A DNA stretch of 64,000 nucleotides. Origin: Eulemur rufifrons. Taxonomy: Eukaryota; Chordata; Mammalia; Primates; Lemuridae. The DNA is taken from the NCBI RefSeq assembly GCF_041146395.1, contig NC_090997.1:36497501-36561500 (forward strand), in the 5' to 3' direction. Below are positions 13,550-27,735 of the stretch, piece by piece; positions within the stretch are counted from its first letter, which is position 1, and each line of letters begins with the position of its first letter. The translations under genes were made by a program, and so were the position numbers. The notes beneath the pieces were generated by a model that ran no database searches, was not told the origin of the DNA, and saw only the letters and a list, made by a program, of their open reading frames with translations.

Positions 13550-14400
13550 ACTTTACCTGTGTGCGCTTGAGAATAGCTACAATTAAGAACCCCACCCCCC
13601 TAAGCCTTTTGTTTTCTGAAATCGTCTCACCTTTTTTTTTGTTCTGGGAAGGAAAGGGCTAACTGCAAAGAACCACCTTTCTTCAAATGGCTTAAGACTT
13701 GCTGTCCACTCTTTCTCATGACTCCTGTAGGACTCACGCATAGCTCCCTTGTTTACCTGCCTCTATGAAACCCACTACTTTGAGACATTCCTCTTCAATG
13801 AACATTCTCACGAAGGAAAAACATTAAATTCCCTACCACACAAAGAGAAATACTGAGCTATGCCAGTTTAGGGTGCTCAAGAAAATTGTTACAAAATAGA
13901 TGAAGCAAACGTCAAAGGATGGTGACGAGGCACAAGGGATGTGCCTCAGCACTTTCTTGAGCAGAGGCAACCAGTGTAAACCAGCCCTGACTGCTTTAGA
14001 ACTGCCTTAGTCTCATACAGTGCCCTTTACTAATTGTAATACCAAAATCTCCGCCTAGTGGATAATTATAATGTCATTAACATAACATGGGTTGTATGAA
14101 GGCTCATGATGATGGCACATAGCATGCTTGATTTGTTTCACTGTGAAGAAACAATGAAAACAATGTAAAAGCTGTGTGTCATTCACTGGGAGGCGATTTA
14201 AGGCAACAGGACGGGTGGGCAGATGTGAATTTTGATAGCAAGAAAGCTCCTGTGGAAGAAGTTTCTGTGTCGTCCAGGAGCAAGCGCCCTTGTAAGTAAC
14301 TCTAATAAACTCATATAACTCATCATGGACTAGTCTGAGTCATCCTTTGGTCTCTCCATTCCATCTCCGTATGGGGGGCGGTTTTCTATACTGTCCCTAG
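13550..14400 (+). mobile_element. Possible ERV-type LTR region
   Basis: The segment ends with TCTAATAAACTCATATAACT followed by CATCCTTTGGTCTCTCCATT, resembling a polyadenylation signal and R-U5 of a class I LTR. Boundaries are uncertain and no internal genes are seen. Confidence 0.35.
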
Positions 14401-14519
14401 ATTTTCCCAAAACACTCGCTATTTCACTAGTCTGAATAAAATTCTGTCCTTCCTTAATTGTCTGGTACATTTTGTTTTTCACATTGTTCTGAACTCTAAC
14501 TCTACCAAATTATATGTAC

Positions 14520-15175
14520 ATTCTTCATTCATTCTGTAAATCAATCATTCTTCAAAAATTTATTGAACACCTCCTATGTGCCAGCATAAAATGGTAATTT
14601 AAATCAATTGCTAGAGTTGGATTTAGGGTTGTTTTATAGGTACCTAGGCTTAAAGCCAGGAACTAAAGAGATGAGAAAATTTTTTGTTAATCCAATGATC
14701 ATTTTTATAGAGAATCAGTGGAATCAGTGTTTAATAGTTTGCTAGAATCCTTCTTTTTTCTAAAATTAAGCTTTCTGTATATTCAAGAGAGCACAGAAGG
14801 AGAGAAAAATGGCATTGGATTTGGAATATTGAATATTTGATAATTCTGCTTTTATTTCACTTAATTATTCATTCATTTAAGAAATATTTATTGCATGTTG
14901 ACTTTGTGCTAGAAATTTTGCTAGGTTATAATAACAGCTCTGATTTTTTGAGTCCTTGGTACATGCCAGGCACAGCTGTAAGCATTGTATATATTAACTC
15001 AATCTCCACAAGAACCCTGAGATAAATACTGTGATGACCCTTTCACAAATGAAAAACTGAGGCACAGAGAGAGGATAAGTAATTTGCCCAAAGTTGCAAG
15101 TAGTTGGGCTGGGATTTCAAAATGAATCAGGGTACACAGTAGATTCCAAAACCTACTTCACTATACTGCTGAGGC
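14520..15175 (+). mobile_element. L2 and MIR fragments
   Basis: L2-like TTATTGAACACCTCCTATGT lies near 14560. A MIR-like block runs 14920-15120, with ACATGCCAGGCACAGCTGTA and AACTGAGGCACAGAGAGAGG. Confidence 0.7.
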
Positions 15176-15755
15176 TAGAGTGGTGAACACAACAGACCTG
15201 TCTTTGTTTTTAGGGAACTTTCAGTCTTCAAGTGTTACCTGTCTAATTGCAAGAACGCCAAGTGATGAGAGAGAGGACTCCTAGGGTGCTTTGGGAGGCA
15301 TAAAAGGGAGACTTAACTCTCATTAGCTGATGGATCTGCATTTCTGAAAGAAGGCTGGTAAGACCTGCCCTGCCTGTTTTAGGGATGTGGTGAGGAGCAA
15401 AGCCAAATATGATAAAAGAAAGCAAAAATTAGCAAGTGTAATTGTGTGTCTTTTGGAGAACCACAAGCTGTGATTATTTGTAGAAATCAAAGTGGTGTAT
15501 GTTGGAGATGCAGTCTGGCTTCAAGGTCTTCTCTTCAGAGAGTGACCTTAAAAGATTTTGACTGTGAACTGCAAAGATCAAAACAAGGGCTGTTTTTGAG
15601 ATAATACAAACACTATAGTACAAATTAGAAAAATTGTTTACTTTACCAAACATTTTCACAAGAATATCATAAAAACACTAAAGGTATGTTTAATGAGAAA
15701 TTTTCTTAATTGCAACAAATATTCAAAAGTTTAAATGAAAATGAGGTTGATTTAA

Positions 15756-16868
<1,113 letters not shown>

Positions 16869-17339
16869 AAAGGTGCATTTTGGAGGATGTTAAGAGGCTT
16901 GGTTTTTATGCAGACTTATTTTTTTACCAGTAAATGAAAGAAATAGAGTATGGATAAGAATTTTAGAGGAATGATGCATTTTCTTTTGGGAAGGTAGGAA
17001 GTTATAACATCACAGGTGAATCATACCTAAAATAAAGTATCTCTATTGACTTGGATGTGCCTGTGACAGGAACATATGCTCCCTGAGGGCAGAGCCTGGG
17101 TCTACACCTGGGCAGCACCTTGCATAGAGTACTTTGTAACATGTCCAAGAAGGATTTGTGTTTGGTGTGTGAATGAGAAGCTCACAATCAGGGGTCAGTT
17201 AGTGGTGGTCAGTCACTGGTGTGTGCCAAGCTGCTAGAGCAGGCAGAGAAGATGTGTTTTGAAATAGACAAGGGGTTGGGTCACGCCCCAAGCATACCTG
17301 GATTGTATCTCTGATGTCCTGAAAAAGTTACTGTAGTTT

Positions 17340-17720
17340 AGTTTGTGTCAGGAAAAATGGTGAAAGACTTTGAAATGGGTTTAAAAGATGACTGGGCATC
17401 TTTCCAATAGAATGCTGAGTATCACCTAGCAGACCTTTGGGGGTTATTTAATTTTAGAGGATTCTGTGCTTTTCATTGTCTCTGACTGAGCTATTTTTAG
17501 GACTCCATAAGCTATAGAAAACTAATGGTAATGCAAATAATTCTAGTCCACATAGATGCAAGCGAATTTTGTCAGAGGGAGATGCCATTAATTTTCCTTC
17601 TGTGGAAGAGATGATTCCAACATTACATTTTATTGCCAGGTAGATTTTGACCAGTTTGCATCAATTTGCAAATTTGCATCACCATTCCTGATTGCTTATA
17701 TCAGGAGCTGGCAAACTTTT
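17340..17720. repeat. Unnamed diverged duplicate, copy B
   Basis: Paralogous to 12510-12896. It is interrupted by a hAT-like element, an Alu and an L1 end before resuming at 18708-18790 with TCATTAACTAATGAGG and GTCATGATTTTACCCC. Confidence 0.6.
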
Positions 17721-17880
17721 TCTAAAAACAGCCAAATAGTAAATATTTATAACTGTATAGGCCAGATGGTCTCCATCACAACTACTCAACTATGTTGTCA
17801 TAGCTAGAGTAGCCACAGACTATATGAAAATGAATGCACATGGCTGTGCACCAATAAAACTTTATTTATGGGCAATGAAA
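17702..17880 (+). mobile_element. Old DNA-transposon-like fragment
   Basis: Contains GAGCTGGCAAACTTTTTCTA, CCAAATAGTAAATATTTATA and CCAATAAAACTTTATTTATG, the signature of a widespread mammalian non-autonomous element. I am unsure of its exact family name. Confidence 0.65.
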
Positions 17881-17969
17881 TTGAATTAAATATAATTTTC
17901 ACACGTCACAAAATATTATAATTCTTTTGATTTTTTTCAACCATTTAGAAACATAAAAACCTTGCTTAG

Positions 17970-18313
<344 letters not shown>

Positions 18314-18424
18314 AAAAACCTTGCTTAGCTTGCAGGTTACACAAAAACAAGTGTTAGGCTGGATTTGGGCTACAGGATTGTAGTGTGCCTATCCGTGGCT
18401 CATATTTGGTCTGTTCTTTGGATT

Positions 18425-18715
18425 CTTTTTTTTTTTTTTCCTTTTTTCTTTCAGAATTTTACGGGGGTACAAACATTTTGGTTACGTAAATTGCTTTTGT
18501 ACCATTTGAGTCAAAGTTATCCCCCAGATAGTGTGCATTTTACCTGATAGGTGTGAATTTACCCATCCTCTCTTCCCCACTCCCACCTGCTTGATTTCCC
18601 ATGAATGTTTTTTCCATATGTGCACATAAGTGTTGCTCGCTTAGTTTCAATTTAACGGTGAGTACATGTGGTGTTTGTTTTTCCGTTCTTGTAATACTTC
18701 ACTTGGTTTCCTCAT
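18425..18715 (-). mobile_element. L1 3' end, strongly 5'-truncated
   Basis: T-rich start, then TTACGGGGGTACAAACATTT and GTTACGTAAATTGCTTTTGT. The same family recurs at 46081-46212. I take it to be a primate L1 3' end in antisense. Confidence 0.65.
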
Positions 18716-18849
18716 TAACTAATGAGGTAAATAAAATCTTCAACATATGTTCATTTTATATTTGAACGAGAGTCATGATTTTACCCCTTAAAATTTTTTT
18801 CCTTAGTGTTTGCCAAAGGCAGTTAATGGAATTCAATTGAAGTATTTGG

Positions 18850-19050
18850 AGACCATGAATCCAAAGGCTGAGAGATTCTTTGCCCTAGGTGAATATTAGA
18901 ATCCCGGGGAGTTTTCAGAACCTTATCAATACCTGGGCCTTTCTGCAAAGAAATCGACGTAGGACCTCAAGAGAGGGCCCCTGAATGGGTATGTTTGAAA
19001 AACTTTCCAGGTAATTCTAATGTGTAGCCAGGATAGAGAATCAGTAAATT
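18850..19050 (+). mobile_element. MER20-like fragment
   Basis: Diverged block with TATTAGAATCCCGGGGAGTT, AGGGCCCCTGAATGGGTATG and CCAGGTAATTCTAATGTGTA. Confidence 0.5.
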
Positions 19051-20194
19051 TGAGGAAATGGTACTTAAAAAAATTTCTTGGTATATCAAAGGCAAGCTGT
19101 TACTTTAAGATATAAAACATACAATAAATAGTGGCTAGAACTCCTGTGGTATTATTAATAATGTGTGTAATATTCTTTTAGTTTAAAGCATAATAGAGCC
19201 AATTATATGAAAGAGAAGATTATAAATTGCTTTAATTAATCTCTTCTTACAGTTTTTCTAATTGCTAGGAACTTGGAAAATAAGATTGCTGCTAAAGACT
19301 TAAGCGTTCATTTTATTTATTCAAACCTTATTTCATTCCATAAAGAATTCAAGGTAGACTAAAGCTTAGCAGTGTTAATAAAAAACTGTGAAGTATTATG
19401 GTTTTCCATTTTCCTCAGAGTGTTTTTAGTTTTTTGGATTAGAAAACTTGGAGTCTTTGGGAACTCTAAATTCTTCAGATCTCAAAGTTGTGAGTGACTT
19501 CACGTTATTCTCACTAAATGTGTTGGTTTAGTTACAAATTACCAAGGAATTTTACTCTTGCAAAGGAATAAAATTTTATGCCTTACAAAGTTCTTCCATA
19601 TATTTTATCCACTATGATCCTTAAAGGTTTTAATAAATATTATAAAAGATATTTACATTGCATACAAATTTGTAATTTATTTCACATAACAAACCAAAAC
19701 TTTTCTCATTATTTGATTCAATATCAGTTACCTAAATACTCAATGCATGCAAATTTTTCTTTGGCTTTTTGTCTTGGTTCTCCCTTCTCTATTTTATGTG
19801 TTATATGTGTCTGGTCCCATTTTTCCTGACTTTCTTATATTCACATGCACTGCAGCTTTGCTGCTTCAGGGAGACTTTGCATCCGAGATTATACATTTGT
19901 TGTGCTTTCTCCATCTTTCCTTTTCATAAGTCCCAGTATACTTCTTTGTTGCTGACATATTTTGCTATTTTTTTTTTCTATATGCTCAGTCTTTATTTCA
20001 CTTATATCTATTAACACTCCTGTGAGAAAGTCGAGGTGGGTATTGTTGCCCATTTACAAGTGAAGCATCTGAGGCTCAGAAAAATTAAAAGTCTACTCAA
20101 AATTAACTGATGACAGGATCAGCACTAAAGTTCAGTTTTCGTAACCTATCCATTTTATTTCCACAAGAAAGTAACAAAAGCTGTTTTCCTCTTT

Positions 20195-20480
20195 GCCAGA
20201 ACTTCATTCATGCGTTCATTCATGTATGCATTCTTGTATTCATTCAACAGAAATTATTGAATACCATCTTCCAGGTATTTGCAAGGCACTGGGGCAATAG
20301 CAACAAACAAGATAAATACATTCTCTTCCTGCGGTGTGTTAACTGAAAATACTGCAATAACTCCAATTTATTGAGCATCTTCTGTGTATGTTATCATACC
20401 TAAAGGTCACAACCAATTTATAACAGTTATCACCCCCACTGTGCATATAAAGAAACTGAGGCATAGAAAGATTAATAAAC
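20195..20480 (+). mobile_element. L2 fragment followed by MIR fragment
   Basis: L2-like TATTCATTCAACAGAAATTA lies near 20240. MIR-like TTTATTGAGCATCTTCTGTG and AAAGAAACTGAGGCATAGAA lie at 20368-20470. Confidence 0.65.
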
Positions 20481-21904
20481 TCTTAATATAATATCAATGA
20501 TGAGATCCTTAATAAGGCTGATATTGGGGTGATATACCCATGGTCTCAAAGAACAATTGGTAGGTTAGCAAGGTGCTAGAGGTAATATGGGTTGTGAAGA
20601 GTTGGATGGAAAGGGGGTAGGGATGGGGGACATCCAAGGAAGGGACAATGCTGAACCTTTGTGAATTAATGCTACTTATAGCGCAGAACAATGACCTGCC
20701 AAATCAGGGGCACATGGGTGTACTAACACATCATATAAAACAGAAGGTTAGCCTTTTCCATAATGAATCTTCAAACCACTTAAATCCCATTTTCCAGGTG
20801 GTACAACTATTTTCAAGTGCTGGGAAAGGCAAGTCTACCCGGCTATCATCTTGGTTAGGGAAAGTCGGAAAGCTGAGATTTCAGTAATTGCCAAGGAAGG
20901 AGTCCAGAGAATCCTTTTGACACAGGCTGTAGAAAACACAGGCTGTAGAAACCTTGAGTTAAAGAAAATTACATCAGGGTACTTTGACAATAGTGAGCCT
21001 GGCAACTTAGCAAAAGCCTTGTTTTTTATTCCTCATAAAATTTCACAACAAAAGAGTAATTGTATTTATTAGCAATAAACTTTTTCTTACAAAGAGCAGC
21101 TCACCCTGTAAAACCCCAGGCCTTGGTGAGGCCAGGGCTGAAATTAATGAGCCAAAGGGACAAACTGAAAGCCTGGAGAGTCAAAATGCTTGTGATAAGA
21201 AAAAGCAGACTGAGTCAAGTATGAGAAATGGGGGTCTGATTCCACATGGTACTGGGGGATTAGCTACTCGTGTTCCCACCTGAAGAGCAGGGCTTGCTCG
21301 CCATGCCTAACATGCTTCAAGCAAGACAGTTTCAGACACAATCACACACTTATGGCGTGGTGAATATTTAAAAAGATGTGCCACAAAATGTGCAAACTTG
21401 AAGGAGAAATCGAATTCATGAATACTAAAAAGAGTACAAAATATTATTAGATATGTATAAAAGGTAATCCACCCTGATTTAATATATATTAAACTGTATG
21501 AAACATTTTTCTAGAAAAATTTAACCATGAGGCATATAGGTCTAACAGGAAGAGAAAACAGTGTATGCAAAGGCACAGCAGTGGATGAGAGTGGTATACC
21601 CATAATACAGAAGGTAAAATCAACATGACTTGGACCATGCCTGGTTGTGAGTGGAGTGAGGAGCCTTGGGAATTTCCAGGTCTCCGGCTTGGGCACTTTC
21701 ATTGATGGTGGTTGCGTTCATTGAGACAGAAAACACAGGAGGAGAAGCCTCCATGTTTCTCATTTATAATCTCAGAGAAGAAAAGCTGTCCGGTGCATCT
21801 TACGGGATGGCTTAGAAATAAATTAATTAAATGAAAAGGCATGGAAGAGCTTTAAAAAATGTTAAAGCCCAAATTAAATTATATGTTACAGCTCTTACTG
21901 TGAA

Positions 21905-22085
21905 GCAATGATTCTCCAAGATTTCTCCCACCGAATCAGAGTCCCTGGTGAGTTTGTCAGGAGGGCAAATTGGCCCCACCTCAGACCTACTGAATCAGTA
22001 ACAGCTGCGTTTAGGGCGCTGCAATCAGTGTTTTAGGAAGTTCTCTGAGAGATTCTGATTTGTGGAAAAGTTTGAGAACACTGGA
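21905..22085 (+). mobile_element. MER20-like DNA transposon
   Basis: Contains ATCAGAGTCCCTGGTGAG, CCTCAGACCTACTGAATCAG and AGATTCTGATTTGTGG, and ends near AGTTTGAGAACACTGG. Confidence 0.7.
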
Positions 22086-23845
22086 AGGGGAAAGGGTCCA
22101 CAATTTGTTATGGGAACATTTTGGGGTGAAGCACTGTGATGCAGCCCCAGCCCTGCCCTGCCCTTGAGGAGGATGGAAAACGTTTTTCTCCTGCCCTCAG
22201 GCCTCTTAGTTCCTGTTCATCCTCAGGTTCCTTTTCCTTATATTTTGCTGGTGAAGAGTTGGGGCAAGATGAGCTACACAAACATTTACGTCTAACATCA
22301 AAATCTAGTAAAGTCTACCGAGGGGGAACTCTGCTTTAGAACTAGTTTAATTAAAGGCAAGAAAATTCAACTTTAGGCAGTAGCTTTGAACTCTGATGAG
22401 TGAAAAATGTGCAATGTGATCGCATTGAAGTTCCTTTAGAAATGTTCTTGTGCGTAACATTTAAAATTCCTTTTATATCAATGAGTGTCATTTTGGGAAA
22501 ATAGATGACTTTTTCTGTTAAAGGACTTGTTGAAAAGCAAATACACGTTAAAAAGCATGTTTGAATTTCCAGGTTGTTGTCAATCTAAGCTGGTCAACAT
22601 AGTTTTTGGTTACATTTTAATGGAATATAAATCTCTCATGGGAAGAGAACTGGTATTATAGTTTTTAGTGACTTTTGCCAAGTTATAGTCATAGAAGATA
22701 TTTGTATCTAAGCCACTTAAAATAATCACTGATGCCTCGAAGCATTTTGTCAGTTGGTTCTGTAAATACATATTTTGAAGATATTACTACAGTACATTAC
22801 ATTCTATCAGCTAGAGGGAATCGTTATGTGCAAAGAAGGGAAGAACGCAAGAGACTGGTTCTAAATTTCTAGTTTTAAAAGATAGTTTAGAAACATTACC
22901 TTTTTAAGGGATACTTTAATAGTTCCAGTTGGAGATATTTCAAACTCAAATTTGTAAGTATTACTTATCTCCAAGTGATCTACAAAAGGCACTTGAGTTG
23001 CCTTTAATGCATCAGATGCCTTATTAATTTCATGCACTTGGTATTGACAGTTGTACTTAAAACATGGTATTTCTTCTGCTTTTATTTTACAAAAGATTTT
23101 GAAGAATTTGTAAGATTTATTAAGGTAAATAAATTATGTTTGAAGAAATCATAGCCTAATCATGTATTAACCTAACATTAAGTCATAAAAAATTCAGCTC
23201 TATAAGACATATTGGAGAGTGAAAATTGTGGTGCGGGGGAGGATTTACAGCATCCTGCAAAGACCGAATGCAGAGGGAATTTGAACATTAAGAAGAAAAT
23301 TTGAATAATTCAGGTAACAGATTGTTATTTACTATGAAAATAAAGAAAATATGTTCAAACAACCCTCCTCACCTGCAATGAAAATAATGTCCAAATGACG
23401 ACTATCTTTCTGAGCAAATCACCTCTTTCTACTTTTAATTTAACATTTTAACTATGGTTTTAAGACAAAATGTTACATTGAGGAGGTTCACGTTTTGCAT
23501 CTGTGACTCTGCATCAACCATAGCACTTTACACTTGATTTTAGCCTAAAGGCCTAACCATAGCACTTTATAGTTCCCACTGCCACCAAAAGAAAGACTGG
23601 GGGACATCCCCATATTTAAAATCCAGGGACATCATCATTATCATTAACATCCATCCATCTTCTATCACCCATCCCTTATCCATTCATCCATTTGTCTAGA
23701 GAGTGTGCCTGGGGCAGAGGAAAACAAGAAAATGGATAAGAGTTAGCATAAAGAGATAGAATGAAATTGCTTCAATTCAAGAGTAGCTAACATGGGTAAC
23801 TGCATCAAAGAGATTGTCAGCGCTAATTGGAAACTATCCCAAGTG

Positions 23846-23954
23846 ATTATGCTGTTTAGTACTTTATTGAAACTGATAGATTTGGGTGCACAAGGAGATA
23901 TTTCCCTGGTGCACCCAAATCTATCAGTTTCAATAAAGTACTAAGCAGCATAAT
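23846..23954. repeat. Near-perfect 46-base-arm inverted repeat
   Basis: Left arm 23846-23891 and right arm 23909-23954 are reverse complements at 45 of 46 positions. The only difference is T at 23855 against G at 23945. The 17-base spacer 23892-23908 can add A-T, G-C, G-C pairs after one mismatch. A plus-strand RNA would pair along the whole arm with a single U-G wobble. In the IMPG1 orientation this becomes one A-C mismatch. It matches no repeat family I know. Confidence 0.97.
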
Positions 23955-24654
23955 GAATAAGCAATCTTATAGCAACCTTAGAATTATTTAGCACATAAGG
24001 AGAGAATCTCCTGCTTTCAATTAAGTACAAACCAGGAGACAGTTTTGAAGTACAATGGCCTGTGTCTTTGTGGGACCCACGATATTGGCAATGGAGTAAC
24101 TAGATAGAAAGAGCTTTCAGCTAATGCTGGCTGAGCAACGTTTAATGATGTTACTGTAAGTGATATATTGCTACTCCATAATGGGACCCCTTAATTGGAC
24201 TCTGAGTTGATCCTAGGCCTGGTTTCTCTCAGAGTCATTCCTTGCTGGTCCCTCACTCTGCTCTGTTTCAGGGAGGTAGAAATGGGGTGCTGACCCCTGT
24301 TGGTTGCATTTCAAAGGCCTCTGTAGAGTCTGGTTTCTGGCTGGGTTTGGCCAATGTGGGGCAATGGCAGGCAGGCACTCCTCTTCCCTCTGTGCATCAA
24401 GTGGCTGCTCCAGCAACAATTCTTTCTCCTCTGTAGCTATGGCTTCCACTGGATCAGCATTCCAGGCTTCCAACTTCCTTCAGGTGAGCTGGCTCCTGGA
24501 TTCTAGTGATACCACCTCCTCCCTTTGTCTTTCTAGCCCAAGGGCAGTAGAAGAGCCCCACTCTTCCTAATCTCTGGGTAACCTCTCTTTCCTTTTTGGC
24601 TTCGGGCTCTTTCTCCACTTGAGTATCATGTTCCCTACATTAAATTCCTTGTCT

Positions 24655-24838
24655 CAAAATCAACACACAAACATCAGCACTGTTTCTATACACTAAAAAC
24701 AAACTATCCAAAGAAGAAATCAAGAAAACAATTCCATTTGTAATAGCTAAAAAAAAAAAAAAATACTTAGGAATAAATTTAACCAAGGAGTTGAAAGTCT
24801 TATGCACTGAAAACTATGAAACATGGATGAAAGACATT
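24655..24838 (+). mobile_element. L1 ORF2 fragment
   Basis: Contains AACTATCCAAAGAAGAAATC, CAATTCCATTTGTAATAGCT and CTTAGGAATAAATTTAACCA, a typical L1 ORF2 3' segment, cut by the adjoining Alu. Confidence 0.8.
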
Positions 24839-25165
24839 TTTTTTTTTTTCTTTGAGACAGAGTCTCACTCTGTTGCCCAGGCTAGAGTGCTGTGGTGTCA
24901 GCCTAGTTCACAGCAACCTCACACTCCTGGGCTTGAGCAATCCTCCTGCCTCAGCCTCCCAAGTAGCTGGGACTGCAGGCATGTAGCCATGCCTGGCTAA
25001 TTTTTTCTATACATTTTTAGTTGTCCAGTTAATTTCTTTCTGTTTTTAGTAGAGACGGGGTCTCAGTCTTGCTCAGGCTGGTCTTGAACTCCTGACCTTG
25101 AGCGATCCTCCCACCTTTGCTTCCCAGAGTGCTAGGATTATAGGCGTGAGCCACTGCACCCAGCC
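24839..25165 (-). mobile_element. Lemur-type Alu
   Basis: Antisense full-length Alu with poly-T start and linker TTTTAGTTGTCCAGTTAATT. The CpG positions are partly decayed. Confidence 0.9.
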
Positions 25166-27624
25166 GCTAATACTTCTTTATCTGGCCAGGCAGGACAAAG
25201 CTTGGAAAGCAGTTCCACTTACAGAACTCAGTTTTAGTGAGACTTAGTTCTGTTTGTGTTGAGCCATACTTGATCCTGGGGCAAAAGGGAAAATGTGTGC
25301 CCCTATATACATTTATCAAAATATTCTCCCATATTTTGAACTGAGAAGAAAAAGTTAATAAAAGTGCCATAATAAGAATATGTGACACCATATGAAGCCC
25401 CACGTTGCCCAATCTGTTTGCGCCCGTGTCAACCTTCATAACCCTGCATGAAGAGGGCTGCAAGGGCCTCACAGGCCAGGAGCTGGGCAGGTTGGAAATG
25501 ACCATTCCTGTCACACAGTAAGGCCACAAATAATGCCATAAAACAAATGATAGTGCATCTTCATTTAAAATTTTGATATTTGTTCATTGTGAGTTTTTTG
25601 CACTAATTTTGATTTTTTGAAAGATTGCATTGAAATATTATCTTGATTCCTGAGTTTTTGGCTCCCCTTAAGTTTTGCACCTGAGGCTAGTACCTCACTC
25701 ACTGCACCCTAATCCTGGCCCCACCTGGGTGCTGCACGTTACACGTGCACAGAGGGTGCCTTGAGATCAAGTGAAGAGGAAGAACAAAGAGAGTGAGGAA
25801 GATTTGTGCAGGAATTCATGAAGAAAGATTCTAAGGAGTTGAAAAAAAAAATCCCAGTGTGGATTAAAAGTCTTAATTATTATTACAATAAAGTATGAAG
25901 GAAGAAACCAGGATCATGAAATCTTGGGCAAATTGGCCTTGAATTGGAGGTGAGGCCACTTGAAGGCTCAGGTCTCCATGGCGATCTACATAATGATACC
26001 TTACTGCAAATCATGAGTTTGGGAAGAAAATTTGACATTGAGAAAATAGCCTTAGAGAAGAATGATGCTTGTAATATAACTTGTCCTTATCAAGCAGAGT
26101 AGTTACCAATAATGAAGACTGAAAGATACCATTACAGTGATATTGCTATAACCTGTATGAAATGTCAAATTGGATCTCTTGGCCAGCCCGTGTTTCATGG
26201 GAGGAAGCAGAAAAAGTTAACAATGAGAATAGAAAATGAGACTCCCCAGGGGAGAAATAAATTGAGAAATACATTAGTTTGTGTATGAAGGCTGCAAACT
26301 TAAATACAAATAAAACAAGCAGACAAAGAAGCAAAAAAAAACCCTCAGATGATTCTAATGAACAGGAGAATTTCATACTTTTTGTATCTAATGAAACAAT
26401 GGATAAAATTGGTCCACAAATGAGAGTTTTAACATATAATTGAATCACAGAAGGTTTTCTTATGATCTTTTTTTCTTTTGTTTTTAGCCCCAAATTAAGG
26501 GCACCCACAGAGGAGTCTTTGCCATGCAGCAGGTTCTATTTTCTATATTGAACATTAAGGCAGTCGAAGCCTAGGTACTGCAGTACTAGTTTCCTGCTTT
26601 TCTTAGACTGTGCCTAAATTCCTCTTTGCCTAAGAAAGAAAGAAGCCTCACTGGGACGGATGTTCAGTGAAAAGATTCACCCGGGATGAAATTCAGCAAG
26701 GGCTTCCTATGAATCTTCACCCTTTGCCATCGCCCAGGAGGAGGGGGAGATCTTTCTACTTTCAGCCTGATGCTGAAAGTCTTGGTGCTTAAGTCTTGTC
26801 GCTCTCATTTTCATGGGAAGCCACTCAAAATATGCAGCCCCTTAGAGCAATGCGGGAATCACGAGTAAAACTTAAAAGAAAGTTAGCAGATTAAAGTACA
26901 CTGCACGGTAGCAGTCTGGCTTTGCCAAGCTTAAAAGATGAGCTTGCTTCCTTTAATTAGGTCTGTTTTTCTCCTTTTCCTGAGCTAATGGGTCCTCTTT
27001 CCCACCCCAGGTCCTTGATGAAACGTTACTCTTTTAAATCGGCTTTTCCAGGAAAATGTCCAAGTGGCAGCCCCAGCTTCCCTTCCAGGGAGCCCCTGTG
27101 TCCTCAGCGTTGCTGTGTCCACCTGTCTGGGGTGTCGGGTTCAGTATCACTCACTCCTGGTCTACTTCCAAGGTCTCCAACTCCTCTTCAACTCCACTTC
27201 TTTCTGTCTCACTTTCCTTCCTCTGGCCTTCTTCCTCCTCACCTCCGCCCAATTCTCCCAGCTGTAACATTTCTTGCATTGTTTTATGAATACTGTAAAG
27301 CATCGCGTACAACTACCTCTCTTTACAGTTAACACCCATAAGGTGCTTCAAATAAAAAGGGGTGCACAGCATTTGCTGAGTACCCTTGAGTCACTTTCGC
27401 TTTCAAAGTTAAAAAAAATTTACTGAAAGATCGATCATTCAGTAATGTCACAGATATACAGTCTGACTAAAATTATTGCAAACTCTCATGCAAAGCTGCC
27501 AAATCAGTGGGAAATTTGCCATCCTACAGAATGAAGATTGATTGGAGAATCTAAAGAGAGATACATTTTCTTAAACATATGCAGATCTCGTGTTCTCACC
27601 ACACACACAAAACAGGTAACTCAG

Positions 27625-27735
27625 TGAAGAGATAGAATGTTAATTAGCTTGACTGGAGTAATCAGTTTGCTATGTACATGTATATCAATACATTATGTTG
27701 CATACCTTAAATATATACAATTTTTATAACCCCCC
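27625..27735 (+). mobile_element. L1 3' terminal fragment
   Basis: Contains TATGTTGCATACCTTAAATA and TATACAATTTTTATAA, the end of an old L1 3' UTR. Confidence 0.6.

Noticed and set aside
14100..14400. Possible endogenous retrovirus with genes
   Set aside because: Only an LTR-like end is visible; no gag, pol or env reading frames flank it.
26988..27332. Overlapping plus-strand frames rich in Ser and Pro
   Set aside because: Three frames are open at once because of pyrimidine-rich sequence, the mark of composition rather than coding.
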